64,000 nucleotides of DNA from JASLEW01 sp963732005 (lineage in GTDB: Bacteria; Acidobacteriota; Thermoanaerobaculia; Multivoradales; UBA5704): contig CAVSXT010000004.1 in the NCBI GenBank assembly GCA_963732005.1, positions 1,798,001 through 1,862,000 of the forward strand. The letters are read 5' to 3'. Below the pieces are notes generated by a model that was not told the DNA's origin, did not search any database, and was given only the letters and a program-made list of their open reading frames with translations. Both the position numbers and the translations under genes were made by a program. Shown here piece by piece: positions 1 through 9,016 of the stretch (its first letter is position 1; each line of letters starts with the position of its first letter).

Positions 1-755
1 CCCAGCCAGGGGTAGCCCAGGCTCTCCCAGTAGCCGAGCGGGCGCTCGGCGGTGAAGGTCATGGCGGTGAGGAACTTGGTGAGCTTGTAGCCGAGCTTGA
101 TCGGCGAGTACAGGCGCAGCGGCGCGCCGTGAGCGGGTGTGATCGGTCGATCGTTCCAGGCATAGGCCAGGATGGTCTGCGGGTGCATGGCGCTCTTGAG
201 GTCCCAGCCGTTGAAGTAGCCATGGTCGAAGCTGTCGAAGCGCAGGTAGCGCGCGGCGGCGGTGGGCTGCGCCAGGGCGATGACGCTCGCGACCGGCACG
301 CCGGTCCAGGTGGCGATCGCGGTCCAGCCCTCGACGCAATGGTGCTTGACCGTGTAGGTGACGCGCGGCAGCGCCTGGATCATGGCCAGCGTGAGCCGCT
401 GTGGCCGCTCCACCAGGCCCTTGACCTCAAAGGCCCAGGCCGCCGGATCGGCGACCACCGGCAGCGGGTGGGAGAGGGAATAGGCCGGAAACAGGCCGGG
501 CGGGGTGCGCCGCGACACCGGGTACACCGGCGCCAGGCGGCTCGACGACAGCAACAGCTTCTCCCCCACCCAATCGTTGGCCAGCGACATCTTGTGTAGC
601 GTGGGTCCGAGGTGCGGTCCGCCGTCCCAGCCGCAGGCGGCGGCGAACGAGGCGCCGCCCGCCGTCAGGCCGAGCCGGAACAGGTCGCGGCGCGACAGCT
701 CCCCACCCCTGCCGGGTCGGTCGGCGGCGCTGCGGGCAGCTCGAGGATCAGTCAT
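1..755 (-). CDS. Molybdopterin-dependent oxidoreductase catalytic subunit (C-terminus outside window)
   Basis: Sulfite-oxidase/MsrP-fold molybdoenzyme, first 251 residues. A twin-arginine-type signal (SRRDLFRLG, residues 21-29, then a small hydrophobic stretch ending AAAC) predicts Tat export of the folded cofactor-loaded enzyme. The molybdenum-ligand region is HHCVEGW with Cys140, followed by a pterin-binding segment (TAIATWTGVP). It starts inside the stop of the cytochrome b gene (ATGACTGA overlap), so the two are translated together and should form one periplasm-facing complex with a membrane anchor. Substrate is not readable from sequence: oxidised-methionine or sulfur-oxyanion chemistry are family possibilities. 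The gene runs off the left edge, so its C-terminus is unseen. Confidence 0.85.
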   Translation of the reverse strand, partial: MTDPRAARSAADRPGRGGELSRRDLFRLGLTAGGASFAAACGWDGGPHLGPTLHKMSLANDWVGEKLLLSSSRLAPVYPVSRRTPPGLFPAYSLSHPLPVVADPAAWAFEVKGLVERPQRLTLAMIQALPRVTYTVKHHCVEGWTAIATWTGVPVASVIALAQPTAAARYLRFDSFDHGYFNGWDLKSAMHPQTILAYAWNDRPITPAHGAPLRLYSPIKLGYKLTKFLTAMTFTAERPLGYWESLGYPWL

Positions 756-1704
756 GGCTCGGAAACCTCCCCCGGTACCAGCCGGTGATCATGGCGCGTA
801 GCGACGCCGGATCCACCAGCAGCACCAGGGACACGTGCACCAGGGTGAATGCCAGGAACAGGAAGACCGCCCAGAAGTGCCAGTAACGGGCGAGCTCGTA
901 GCCACCGAAAAGAGTGGTGAGCCAGGAGAGCTGGGCCGGCTTGTAGATGGCGAAACCGCTCAGCACCGAGATCACCCCCAGCAGCAGGATGAAGCTGTAG
1001 GCGCCCTTCTGCAGCGCGTTGTGCTTGCCCTGCGGCGGATGGTCCTTGCGCAGACGCAGGTAATACAGCTGCATGGCGACGGCGCGCGGCACGTCGCTGG
1101 GGCGGAAGAGCAGCGAGCGCCATTCGCCGGAGAAAACCATGTAGAGCAGGTACGCGGCGCCGGTGATGACGAACGGCCAGGCCAGCGCGAAGTGCCAGTT
1201 GAGGCCGCCCGCGAGCCAGCCGCCGAGCCTCGCCCACAGCGGGAAGGGCTTGCCGTCGAAGGGATTGGGGTAGTAGGGGCCGCCGCGCCGGCCGAAGTGG
1301 CCGAAGGCGCTGTAGATCTGCAGCCCGCTGCCGATCATGCCCACCAGCAGCACGGCGTTGGCCCAATGGGTGACCCGCACCAGCCAGTGATGGCGATGGA
1401 CCAGTGGCCGTTTGCCCGCCGCGACGGTGGCGCCCGTCGCGGCGGCGGGACGTGGTGCAGCCGCGGCCGGCACGGCGACCGCCGGCTGCGAGCCGCCGGC
1501 GGCATCGCCGGCGACGGCAGCGGGCGCAACGGCGGCGGTACTCGCCGCGATCGGCTCGCGCTCGGCGCCGGTGTCATGGGCGCCAGCCGCGGCGCTCACC
1601 TCGCCAGCGCCGGCACGATCCACGGTGATCGGGCTGCTGCCGCCGCCTCCTGCCGGTTCCTGCGGGCGCGGCGGCGCGGGCGCTTCTGGATCGGTGCCGC
1701 TCAT
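748..1704 (-). CDS. Cytochrome b561-type membrane subunit for the molybdoenzyme
   Basis: 318-residue integral membrane di-heme cytochrome b (cytochrome b/b6-like, Ni-hydrogenase/thiosulfate-reductase type). The first ~110 residues are a Pro/Ala-rich disordered extension; four or five membrane helices follow. Candidate heme-ligand histidines lie in RVTHWAN, LNWHFAL, RYWHFWA and LVHVSLV. It would pass electrons between the quinone pool and the downstream molybdoenzyme, which it overlaps by 8 bases. I chose ATG at 1704 because GAGGAGG lies about 9 bases before it; an upstream frame with an Arg-rich N-terminus reaches 1830 but has no good ribosome site. The long N-terminal extension is unusual for the family. 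Confidence 0.8.
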   Translation of the reverse strand: MSGTDPEAPAPPRPQEPAGGGGSSPITVDRAGAGEVSAAAGAHDTGAEREPIAASTAAVAPAAVAGDAAGGSQPAVAVPAAAAPRPAAATGATVAAGKRPLVHRHHWLVRVTHWANAVLLVGMIGSGLQIYSAFGHFGRRGGPYYPNPFDGKPFPLWARLGGWLAGGLNWHFALAWPFVITGAAYLLYMVFSGEWRSLLFRPSDVPRAVAMQLYYLRLRKDHPPQGKHNALQKGAYSFILLLGVISVLSGFAIYKPAQLSWLTTLFGGYELARYWHFWAVFLFLAFTLVHVSLVLLVDPASLRAMITGWYRGRFPSHD

Positions 1705-1950
1705 AAGTTTCGGCCTCCTCGCCGGTGACCTCGGTGACGGCTCTCGGGCTGGCTGGCCGCACGATCGTCTCGGCCGGCGCCCGCCCGCCGCCTCCGGCGG
1801 GCACCGAGCCCCGGCCCGGCAGCGGCGCACCTTCCGGCCTGCCGTCGCAGGAGTCTACGCCCGGCCCGGGCGAACGGTTCTATGGCGCCTCTCTACCCCG
1901 ACGGAAGGAACGACGGCGAGCGCGAGCACGAGGACGGCCCTGGTCCACGT

Positions 1951-2745
1951 TCAGGGCAGGCCGTAGCCGAAGCGCTCGAGCACCGCCCGCGCCGCCGGCC
2001 CCTTGAGGAAATCCAGGAACGCCCGCGCCGCCGGGTTGTCCTTGCCCTTGGCGAGCAGCACCGCCTGCTGGTCGATCGGGCGATAGCTCGCTTCCGGCAC
2101 GACCCACAGCGATCCCTGCGCCTTGCCGCCCGGGCCGCCCTCGGCCCCGGCGCGGACCTGCGACAGGGCGACGAACCCCAGCTCGGCGGCGCCGCTGGCC
2201 ACGAACTGGTAGGTCTGGCCGATGTCCTCGCCCTGGACCAGCCGCGGCGTCAGGCGTTCCCACAGGCCGAGGCCGGCCAGCACCTCCTGGGCCGCCGCCC
2301 CGTAGGGCGCCAGGCGCGGGTTGGCGATCGCCAGGTGGCGAAAGCTGCCGGTCGCCAGCACCTTGCCGCCGGCGTCGACCAGCCCCGGGTCCCGGCTCCA
2401 CAGCGCCAGCCGGCCGCGGGCATAGGTGAAACGGCTGCCGGCCACCGCCGAGCCATCCTTCTCGAGCACCGCCGGCCGCTCCGCGTCCGCGGCCAGCAGG
2501 ACCTCGAACGGAGCGCCGTTCTGGATCTGCGCGGCGAGCTTGCCGGTCGAACCGGTGCTGACCGCGAGGTGATTCCCGGTCGCGCTCTCGAAGGCGCGGC
2601 CGATCTCCTCGAGCGGCACGGTGAAGTTCGCCGCCACCGCCACCTTGACCTCGCCGCCGGCCGCCAGGCCGGGTGCCGGCGCGCCCGCGATCAGCGCGAC
2701 GGCGACCGCCACCGCCATGACCACGATCATCGCTCTCGCTCGCAT
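1951..2745 (-). CDS. modA: Molybdate ABC transporter substrate-binding protein
   Basis: 264-residue periplasmic binding protein: Sec signal peptide (MRARAMIVVMAVAVAV... ending GLAAGG), then the ModA/type 2 periplasmic binding fold with VAVAANFT near the mature N-terminus and GSTGKLAAQI, the usual oxyanion-binding segment. Start 2745 has GGAGGGGG five bases upstream, better than the in-frame codon at 2784. No ModB/ModC permease genes are visible, so they must be elsewhere. Its position about 250 bases upstream of a molybdoenzyme operon on the same strand suggests it supplies molybdate for cofactor synthesis. Confidence 0.9.
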   Translation of the reverse strand: MRARAMIVVMAVAVAVALIAGAPAPGLAAGGEVKVAVAANFTVPLEEIGRAFESATGNHLAVSTGSTGKLAAQIQNGAPFEVLLAADAERPAVLEKDGSAVAGSRFTYARGRLALWSRDPGLVDAGGKVLATGSFRHLAIANPRLAPYGAAAQEVLAGLGLWERLTPRLVQGEDIGQTYQFVASGAAELGFVALSQVRAGAEGGPGGKAQGSLWVVPEASYRPIDQQAVLLAKGKDNPAARAFLDFLKGPAARAVLERFGYGLP

Positions 2746-2839
2746 CGGAACCCCCTCCTTGGCCAGGAGCTTATTCGACCGCATCGCTGCTGGCGACCCC
2801 GAGGCACGGCACAGCGAGCCGGGGGAAGGCGGGCCATGG

Positions 2840-3643
2840 TCACAGGTCGCGGTTCGGTTCCTGGAAGACCGCGCCGTCGTCGAGCCGCAGCGCGGTCAGC
2901 GACCGGCCCCAGACGCAGCCGGTGTCGAGCGCGGCGATGCCGGGACCGAGCCGCAGGCCTAGGGCCGCCCAGTGGCCGCAGATCACCTGCGCGCCGGCGC
3001 TGCGCCGGCCCGGCACCTCGAACCAGGGCAGGCAGCCGGGCGGCAGCTCCGCCGGCGGGCCGCTGAACTCGTCGCACATCCTGCCGCCAGCGGTGAGCGC
3101 CCGCAACCGCGTCATCCCCGCCAGGGCGGCGCTGGCGCGGCCGCCGGCGTCCAGCCCCTCGCGCCAGCGGTCGGGGCGCTTGGCAACCACCGCGCGCAGC
3201 AGCCGGACGCCGCTGCTGCCCCGCAGGCGCTCCTCGGTCTCCCGCGCCAGCCGCTCGGCGGCCTCGACGCTCCATGCCGGAAACAGTCCGGCGTGGACCA
3301 GCACGCGGCTCCCCTCGCGATGCAGCAGCGGCCGGCGCCGCAGCCAGGACAGGAGCGGTTCGCGGTCGGGAGCCGCGAGCACCGCCTCCAGGGTGTCGCG
3401 GCGCTTGCGCTCGGCGATGCCGGCGGCGCGCGCCAGCAGGTGGAGGTCGTGGTTGCCGAGCACCGCCACCAGCTCGTCGCCCATCCCTGCCGCCCATCGC
3501 AGCACTTCGAGCGAGCGCGGGCCGCGGTTGACCAGGTCTCCCACCAGCCACAGACGGTCCCGCGGCGCGAGCTCGATCCGCCGCAGCAGCCCGCGGAGCG
3601 TCTCCCAGCACCCATGGACGTCGCCGATTGCATAGGTTGCCAT
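2840..3643 (-). CDS. apaH: Symmetrical bis(5'-nucleosyl)-tetraphosphatase
   Basis: 267-residue cytosolic metallophosphoesterase that hydrolyses diadenosine tetraphosphate to two ADP. All metallophosphatase blocks are present: GDVHG (7-11), GDLVNRGP (35-42), GNHD (63-66), and C-terminal VHAGLFP and ALDTGCVWG, the latter diagnostic of ApaH. Length matches the family (about 270-280). It is monocistronic here, divergent from the membrane-protein run on the + strand. Confidence 0.92.
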   Translation of the reverse strand: MATYAIGDVHGCWETLRGLLRRIELAPRDRLWLVGDLVNRGPRSLEVLRWAAGMGDELVAVLGNHDLHLLARAAGIAERKRRDTLEAVLAAPDREPLLSWLRRRPLLHREGSRVLVHAGLFPAWSVEAAERLARETEERLRGSSGVRLLRAVVAKRPDRWREGLDAGGRASAALAGMTRLRALTAGGRMCDEFSGPPAELPPGCLPWFEVPGRRSAGAQVICGHWAALGLRLGPGIAALDTGCVWGRSLTALRLDDGAVFQEPNRDL

Positions 3644-3788
3644 GCCAGGCTAACGATCTCCCGCCCGCCGGCGGGATGCAACCGGCGGCCGCGCCACGCG
3701 ATCGGCTCAAACGGCCGAGCGGGCGAGCGCCCTGGCCGCGCCGGCCGGGGTGGTGAATAATGCCCCGGACGGCCCGAGTGGGGGTGGC

Positions 3789-4652
3789 ATGAGACGCGTG
3801 GTCAACCTCTGGTTGGCGCTCCTGGCGGCGTACTGGCTGACACGGGCCGGAGCCTCGTCGCTGCTGTTCGGGCGCGTCGCACAGGGTTATCCGGCGCTCG
3901 TCGAGCTCCTCGCCATCCCGGCGCTGCAGGCGATGGCGCTCGCCTGGGCCACCCGGCAGCCGGGCTGGTCGCCGCTGGCGCTGGCGGCGCCCTGGCGCCA
4001 GGGCTGGCGGCTGACGCCACTGCGCGGCGCGCTGGCGGTGGATGCCTGCGTCATCGCCGCCGCCTGGCTGATCCCCGCCGCCTACCGTCCCGCCTGGCTG
4101 GCGCCGTCCCTGAACGCCGGGCTCCCGGCCTGGCTGGCCGCGCTCAAGCTGGCGGCCGCCGCGGCGCTGCTGGCGGCGGCGCTCTGCCGTCCACGGTGGA
4201 GCGCACGCGATCGCCTGGCCGTCGCCGCCGTCGCCGCCGCGCTCCTGGCCCTTGCCGCCGAACCCTGGCAGGGCTGGCTGGCTGCCCTGCCGGGCCGGCT
4301 GGTGATGGTGGCGCCGCCCGGTGTGCGCTGGTTCGGCGGCTATGGCGCACTGCTGGCGGCGGCCCTGGTGCTGGTGCTGCAAGCCGCGGCGGCGCTGCGC
4401 CGCCACAGCGGCGCGGCGGCGCTCGCCTTCGACTGGGCGCTCGCCCTGCTGCTGGCCGCCGGTGGCTGCGCCGCCCTTGGATTCGCCGGGCAATCGGCGG
4501 CTGCAGCGGCAAGCTCCTGGACTGCGGCCGCGGCGACCCTCGGCTCGCTCAGCGCCACCGCCATGCTGGTCGGCGCGGCGCTCGCCGCCGGCGCCGCCTC
4601 GCCGCCGCCGGCCGCAGCGCCGGCCGCCGCGCCCGTGGAACAGCCGGCATGA
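3789..4652 (+). CDS. Polytopic membrane protein of unknown function
   Basis: 287 residues, about eight Ala/Leu-rich hydrophobic segments and almost no charged loops, ending in an Ala/Pro tail. I do not recognise a family. ATG at 3789 (MRRVVNLW) follows a G-rich stretch and puts two arginines ahead of the first helix; an in-frame GTG lies at 3750. Its TGA overlaps the ATG of the exporter gene (ATGA), making it the first gene of a four-gene translationally coupled run. Confidence 0.65.
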   Translation: MRRVVNLWLALLAAYWLTRAGASSLLFGRVAQGYPALVELLAIPALQAMALAWATRQPGWSPLALAAPWRQGWRLTPLRGALAVDACVIAAAWLIPAAYRPAWLAPSLNAGLPAWLAALKLAAAAALLAAALCRPRWSARDRLAVAAVAAALLALAAEPWQGWLAALPGRLVMVAPPGVRWFGGYGALLAAALVLVLQAAAALRRHSGAAALAFDWALALLLAAGGCAALGFAGQSAAAAASSWTAAAATLGSLSATAMLVGAALAAGAASPPPAAAPAAAPVEQPA

Positions 4653-6274
4653 GCTCGCTGCGGCCGCCTTGCGACGAAGGCGTCGTGCTCGCCGCTCCGG
4701 CCGCCCCCGCCGGCGGTGCGCCCTGGGTGCTCCTGGCCACCATCCTCGGCTCGAGCATGGCCTTCATCGACGGCACGGCGGTCAACGTCGCTCTGCCGGC
4801 CCTGCAACGCGACCTGGGCGCGACGGTGGGCGGCGTGCAATGGGTGGTGGAGGGCTATGCGCTGTTGCTGGCGGCGCTCATCCTGGTGGGCGGCGCCCTC
4901 GGCGATCGCTACGGACGGCGGGCGTCGTTCGCCGCCGGAGTCGCCCTCTTCGCCCTGGCCTCCGCGGCTTGCGGGCTGGCGCCGGGGATCGCCTGGCTGA
5001 TCGCCGCCCGGGTGGCGCAAGGGGCTGGGGCGGCGCTGCTGGTGCCCGGCAGCCTCGCCATCCTGAGCGCCTCCTTCCCACCGGCCGAGCGTGGACGCGC
5101 CATCGGCACCTGGTCCGCCTTCACCGGCATCACCGCGGCGATCGGGCCGCTGGTCGGCGGCTGGCTGGTCGACCACGCCTCCTGGCGCTGGGTTTTCTTC
5201 ATCAACCTGCCGCTGGCCGCGGTGGTGCTGGGGCTCGCGGCCTGGCGGGTGCCGGAGAGCCGCGACCCCGAAGCTGCCGCGCGCCTCGATTGGGGCGGCG
5301 CCGCGCTGGCCACCTTCGGCCTGGCCGGCGTCACCTACGGCCTGATCGAGCTGCCGCAGCAGGGGGCCGCCGGCACCGGCGCCCGGGAGGCGCTTGCCGC
5401 CGGCGGCGCCGGCCTGGCCGCCTTCGTCCTCGCCGAAGCCAGGTCGCGATCGCCGATGATGCCGCTCGGCCTCTTCCGCTCGGCGACCTTCGCCGGCGCC
5501 AACCTGCTGACCTTCTGCCTCTATGCCGGGCTCGGCGGCGCCCTCTTCTTCCTGCCCTTCGATCTCATCCAGGTCCAGGGCTACTCCGCCGCTGCCGCCG
5601 GCGCGGCGCTGCTGCCGTTCGTGGGCTTGATGTTCCTGCTCTCGCGCTGGGCCGGCGGCCTGGTGGACCGGGTCGGGCCACGGCTGCCGCTGGTGGCCGG
5701 GCCGGCGATCGCCGCCGCCGGCTTCGCGCTCTTCGCCCTCCCCGGCGTCGAGGCCGGCTACTGGTCATCCTTCTTTCCCGCCGTGACCGTGCTCGGCCTC
5801 GGGATGGCGATCAGCGTCGCGCCGCTCACCACGACGGTGATGGGCGCGGTGGACAGCCGCCACGCCGGCCTGGCCTCGGGCATCAACAACGCGGTGGCCC
5901 GCGTCGCCTCGCTGCTGGCGGTGGCGGCGTTCGGCCTCGCCGTGCTCGGCGCCTTCGAGCGCGGCCTGGCGCGGCGGCTGGTGGCGCTCGGCCTGGCGCC
6001 GCGCGACCGCGACGCGATCCTCGAGCAGCGCCTGAAGCTGGCGGCGCTCGAGCTGCCGCGGGAGCTCGGCGCCGCGGCGCGGGCGGCGGCCCGGCACGCC
6101 GTCGCCGAGTCCTTCGTCGACGGCTTCCGGCTGGCCATGCTCATCGGCGCGGCGCTGGCCCTGCTCGCCGCCGGCGCCGCCGCGCTGACCATCGGCGGGC
6201 GGCCGGCCCGCGACCAGGCGAACCGGGCGCCGGGCCCGGACCAGCCCGCCGCGCCCGGACGAGGGAGGCCATGA
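4649..6274 (+). CDS. DHA2-family (EmrB/QacA) MFS drug exporter
   Basis: 541-residue major facilitator, 14-helix DHA2 type. Diagnostic pieces: MAFIDGTAVNVALPALQ in helix 1 (Asp in the membrane), loop motif GALGDRYGRR (motif A), motif C-like GPLVGGWLVD in helix 5, and WRWVFFINLP. Proton-driven efflux of hydrophobic or cationic compounds is expected; substrate unknown. The start overlaps the preceding stop and its own stop overlaps the acetyltransferase start (ATGA each time). No EmrA-type adaptor is next to it. Confidence 0.88.
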   Translation: MSSLRPPCDEGVVLAAPAAPAGGAPWVLLATILGSSMAFIDGTAVNVALPALQRDLGATVGGVQWVVEGYALLLAALILVGGALGDRYGRRASFAAGVALFALASAACGLAPGIAWLIAARVAQGAGAALLVPGSLAILSASFPPAERGRAIGTWSAFTGITAAIGPLVGGWLVDHASWRWVFFINLPLAAVVLGLAAWRVPESRDPEAAARLDWGGAALATFGLAGVTYGLIELPQQGAAGTGAREALAAGGAGLAAFVLAEARSRSPMMPLGLFRSATFAGANLLTFCLYAGLGGALFFLPFDLIQVQGYSAAAAGAALLPFVGLMFLLSRWAGGLVDRVGPRLPLVAGPAIAAAGFALFALPGVEAGYWSSFFPAVTVLGLGMAISVAPLTTTVMGAVDSRHAGLASGINNAVARVASLLAVAAFGLAVLGAFERGLARRLVALGLAPRDRDAILEQRLKLAALELPRELGAAARAAARHAVAESFVDGFRLAMLIGAALALLAAGAAALTIGGRPARDQANRAPGPDQPAAPGRGRP

Positions 6275-6756
6275 CTTTCGAACGCACTCGCGGCGCCTGC
6301 ACCGTCACCACCGATCCGGCGCGCCTCGACCTCGACGCCGTGCACGCTTTCCTGGTCACCGCCTATTGGTGCGAAGACGTGCCGCGCGAGCTGCTGGCGC
6401 GGGCCGTGGAAGGCTCGCTCTGCTTCAGCCTGCTCGACGACGGCAGCCGCCAGATCGGCCTGGCGCGGGTGTGCACGGACGGCGCCACCTTTGCCTACCT
6501 CATGGACGTCTACGTGCTGCCCAAGCACCGCGGCCAGGGGCTCGGCAGGTGGCTGATGGAATGCGTCATGGACCATCCGCGGCTGGCCGGCCTGCGCCGC
6601 TTCCTGCTGGTCACCCGCGACGCTCACGGCCTCTATCGCCGGTTCGGCTTCGCGCCCCTCGCTCATCCCGAGCGCCATATGGAGATCGTCAGGCCGGACC
6701 TCTATCGCCGCCCAGCCGGCGCCGAGGTCCCGCCAGGAGACACGGAGACCTCATGA
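6271..6756 (+). CDS. GNAT family N-acetyltransferase
   Basis: 161 residues, single GNAT domain. The acetyl-CoA pyrophosphate loop is seen as VLPKHRGQGLGRWLM (R/Q-x-x-G-x-G/A type) after strand MDVYV; the C-terminal TRDAHGLYRRFGF is the usual Tyr-containing acid motif. Acetyl acceptor unknown. Coupled by ATGA overlaps to the exporter upstream and the peptidase downstream; ribosome site GAGGGAGG precedes the start. Confidence 0.85.
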   Translation: MTFERTRGACTVTTDPARLDLDAVHAFLVTAYWCEDVPRELLARAVEGSLCFSLLDDGSRQIGLARVCTDGATFAYLMDVYVLPKHRGQGLGRWLMECVMDHPRLAGLRRFLLVTRDAHGLYRRFGFAPLAHPERHMEIVRPDLYRRPAGAEVPPGDTETS

Positions 6757-8963
6757 ACGAGAATCCTCGGCGGCTGCGCCGCTCCCTGCAGTCCGGTCGT
6801 CGCCCGGCGGCATCCGCTCCGGCCGCGCTGGCCACGCTGGTGACACTGGCGGCGCTGGCCGTGGTGCCCGCGCCGGCCGCCACCGCCGCGGCGCCCCCGA
6901 TCCCGGAGATGCTCACCCTGGCCGCTGCTCTCGACGGCTTCTGCGCGGTGAGCCTGGCTCCCGACGGCAGGCGGATCGCCTGGGTGGAGGCGGCGCGCGG
7001 CAAGGACGGCCGCCCCAGCGAACAGACCGAGGTCTTCACCGCCGAATTGCAGGAATTGCCGCCCGCTGCAAAGACTGCCGCCGGCGCCATGCCGGCGGCG
7101 CGCCGTCTCGGCGCGGGAGGCGGCCCCTTCGTCGGCAAGCAGCTGGCCTGGTCGCCGGACGGTAGGCGCCTCGCCTTCCTCTCGGAAGCCGCGGCGCTGG
7201 CGGGAGCGGGCCGCGGGCAGGCGCAACTCTGGATCGCCGATCTGGCCAGCGGCAAGAGCGCCCAGATCACTCATCTGAGCGGCCAGCTCAGCGCGCCGGC
7301 CTGGTCGCCGGACGGCGGCGCCCTGGCCTTCCTCTACATCGCCGGCCGCACCGCGGCGGCCGGGCCGACGCGCGCCGTGCCGCGCGATCAGGGGGTGGTG
7401 GGCGAGACGCCGGAAGAGCAGCGCCTGGCGACGGTCGAGCTGGCGACCGGGACCGTGCGCGAGATCTCGCCGCCCGAGCTCTTCGTCTACGAGTACGACT
7501 GGTCGCCGGACGGCGGCGGCTTCGCCGCGATCGCCGCCAACGGCTCGGGCGACGATAACTGGTGGATCGCCCGGCTCCTCCGCATCGACCGCGCGAGCGG
7601 CGCCGCCCGGGTCCTGCTGCAGCCGTCCTTCCAGATCGCCGACCCGCGCTGGTCCCCGGATGGCAGCCGCATCGCCTTCATCGGCGGCCTGATGAGCGAC
7701 CAGGGGGTGACCGGCGGCGACGTCTACGCGGTGCCCGCCGCCGGCGGCGAGGCGCTCGACCTGACTCCCGGCCTGACCGCTTCGGCCGCCTGGCTCGGCT
7801 GGACCGCGAGCGGCGAGCTGCTGGCGCTCGAGACCGTGGATGGCGGCGCCGGGCTGGCGAGGATCGACCTGGCGGGCGGCGCGGCCACCCAGCTCTGGCG
7901 CCGAGCGGCGGCCTTCAGCGCCGAGGGGAACGATCCGGGCCTGGCGATGACGCGCGACGGCCGCATCGCCGCCGCGGTGGTCAGCAGTTTCGAGCGGCCG
8001 CCCGAGATCTGGTTCGGGCCGCTGGCCGCCGCCGCGCCGGCAGACCCCGGCGGCACCGCGCCGGCCGACCCCGGCGCCACCGCGCCGGCAGACCCCGGCG
8101 CCACCAACACCGCCGCCGGCTGGCGCCAGCTCACCCGGCGCAACGCCGGCATGCGGCCCGGCTGGGGCGAGGCCCGCAGCCTGCACTGGCCAGGCGACGG
8201 CGCGCCGGCGGCCGGCGGCTCGGGCTCACCGGCGGTGCAGGGCTGGCTGCTGGCGCCCTGGCCGGCCGGCGACGGCGCGGCCGCCGGCAGGTCGCCGCTG
8301 GTGGTGATCGTGCACGGCGGCCCCGCCTCCGCTGCCAGGGCCGGCTGGCCGCGGGTCGCGGGCGTGCTGGCCAGCCAGGGCTTCTACGTCCTGATGCCGA
8401 ACCCCCGCGGCAGCTACGGCCAGGGTGAGGACTTCACCCGCGGCAACGTCAAGGACTTCGGCTACGGCGACCTGCGCGACATCCTGGGCGGCATCGACGC
8501 GGCCGCCGCCGTGGCGCCGATCGACACCGCCCGCACCGGCATCTTCGGCTGGAGCTACGGCGGCTACATGACCATGTGGGCCGTCACCCAGACCCAGCGT
8601 TTCCGCGCCGCGGTGGCCGGCGCCGGCATCGTCAACTGGCAGAGCTACTACGGCCAGAACCGCATCGACCAGTGGATGATCCCGTATTTCGGCGCCACCG
8701 TGTACGAGGATCCCTGGATCTACGCCCGCAGCTCGCCGATCAGCTTCATCAAGTCAGTCCGCACTCCGACGCTGGTGTTGCAAGGCGAGCGCGACGCCGA
8801 GGTGCCGGCGCCGCAGGCTTACGAGTTCTGGCACGCGCTGAAGACGCTCGGGGTCGAGACGCGACTGGTGATCTATCCCGACGAGGGCCACCATCTGAAT
8901 CCCGCCGACGGCCTCGACGTCATGCAGCGGACGGTTGCCTGGCTGCGCGATCACCTGCGCTGA
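6753..8963 (+). CDS. S9 family (prolyl oligopeptidase-type) serine peptidase
   Basis: 736 residues: Arg-rich N-terminus and hydrophobic segment (signal peptide, residues ~25-50), a beta-propeller built from WSPDG-type (PD40/TolB-like) repeats, and a C-terminal alpha/beta-hydrolase domain. Catalytic triad visible: Ser601 in GWSYGG, Asp681 in GERDAE, His713 in DEGHHL; oxyanion-side HGGP precedes. Exported dipeptidyl-peptidase or acylaminoacyl-peptidase activity expected. A 24-base unit repeated three times (8034-8105) inserts an Ala-Pro-Ala-Asp-Pro-Gly repeat between propeller and hydrolase. Last gene of the coupled run. Confidence 0.92.
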   Translation: MNENPRRLRRSLQSGRRPAASAPAALATLVTLAALAVVPAPAATAAAPPIPEMLTLAAALDGFCAVSLAPDGRRIAWVEAARGKDGRPSEQTEVFTAELQELPPAAKTAAGAMPAARRLGAGGGPFVGKQLAWSPDGRRLAFLSEAAALAGAGRGQAQLWIADLASGKSAQITHLSGQLSAPAWSPDGGALAFLYIAGRTAAAGPTRAVPRDQGVVGETPEEQRLATVELATGTVREISPPELFVYEYDWSPDGGGFAAIAANGSGDDNWWIARLLRIDRASGAARVLLQPSFQIADPRWSPDGSRIAFIGGLMSDQGVTGGDVYAVPAAGGEALDLTPGLTASAAWLGWTASGELLALETVDGGAGLARIDLAGGAATQLWRRAAAFSAEGNDPGLAMTRDGRIAAAVVSSFERPPEIWFGPLAAAAPADPGGTAPADPGATAPADPGATNTAAGWRQLTRRNAGMRPGWGEARSLHWPGDGAPAAGGSGSPAVQGWLLAPWPAGDGAAAGRSPLVVIVHGGPASAARAGWPRVAGVLASQGFYVLMPNPRGSYGQGEDFTRGNVKDFGYGDLRDILGGIDAAAAVAPIDTARTGIFGWSYGGYMTMWAVTQTQRFRAAVAGAGIVNWQSYYGQNRIDQWMIPYFGATVYEDPWIYARSSPISFIKSVRTPTLVLQGERDAEVPAPQAYEFWHALKTLGVETRLVIYPDEGHHLNPADGLDVMQRTVAWLRDHLR
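8034..8105 (+). repeat. Three tandem 24-bp units inside the S9 peptidase gene
   Basis: Three near-identical in-frame 24-base units, each starting GCGCCGGC and encoding APADPGGT or APADPGAT. They lie in the linker between propeller and hydrolase domains, so length change by slippage would keep the frame. Confidence 0.85.
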
Positions 8964-8973
8964 GCGGTGGTCC

Positions 8974-9016
8974 GATCAGAACTGGCCGATCAGAACTGGC
9001 CGATCAGAACTGGGCC
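8974..9016. repeat. Three tandem 14-bp units at the convergent gene ends
   Basis: GATCAGAACTGGCC occurs twice perfectly and a third time with one extra G. The units fill the gap after the peptidase stop and run into the last codons of the ankyrin gene on the opposite strand, so repeat number can set that protein's C-terminus. Confidence 0.9.

Noticed and set aside
8974..9016. Short regularly repeated units resembling a CRISPR start
   Set aside because: The 14-bp units are directly abutting without spacers, and no cas gene is present.
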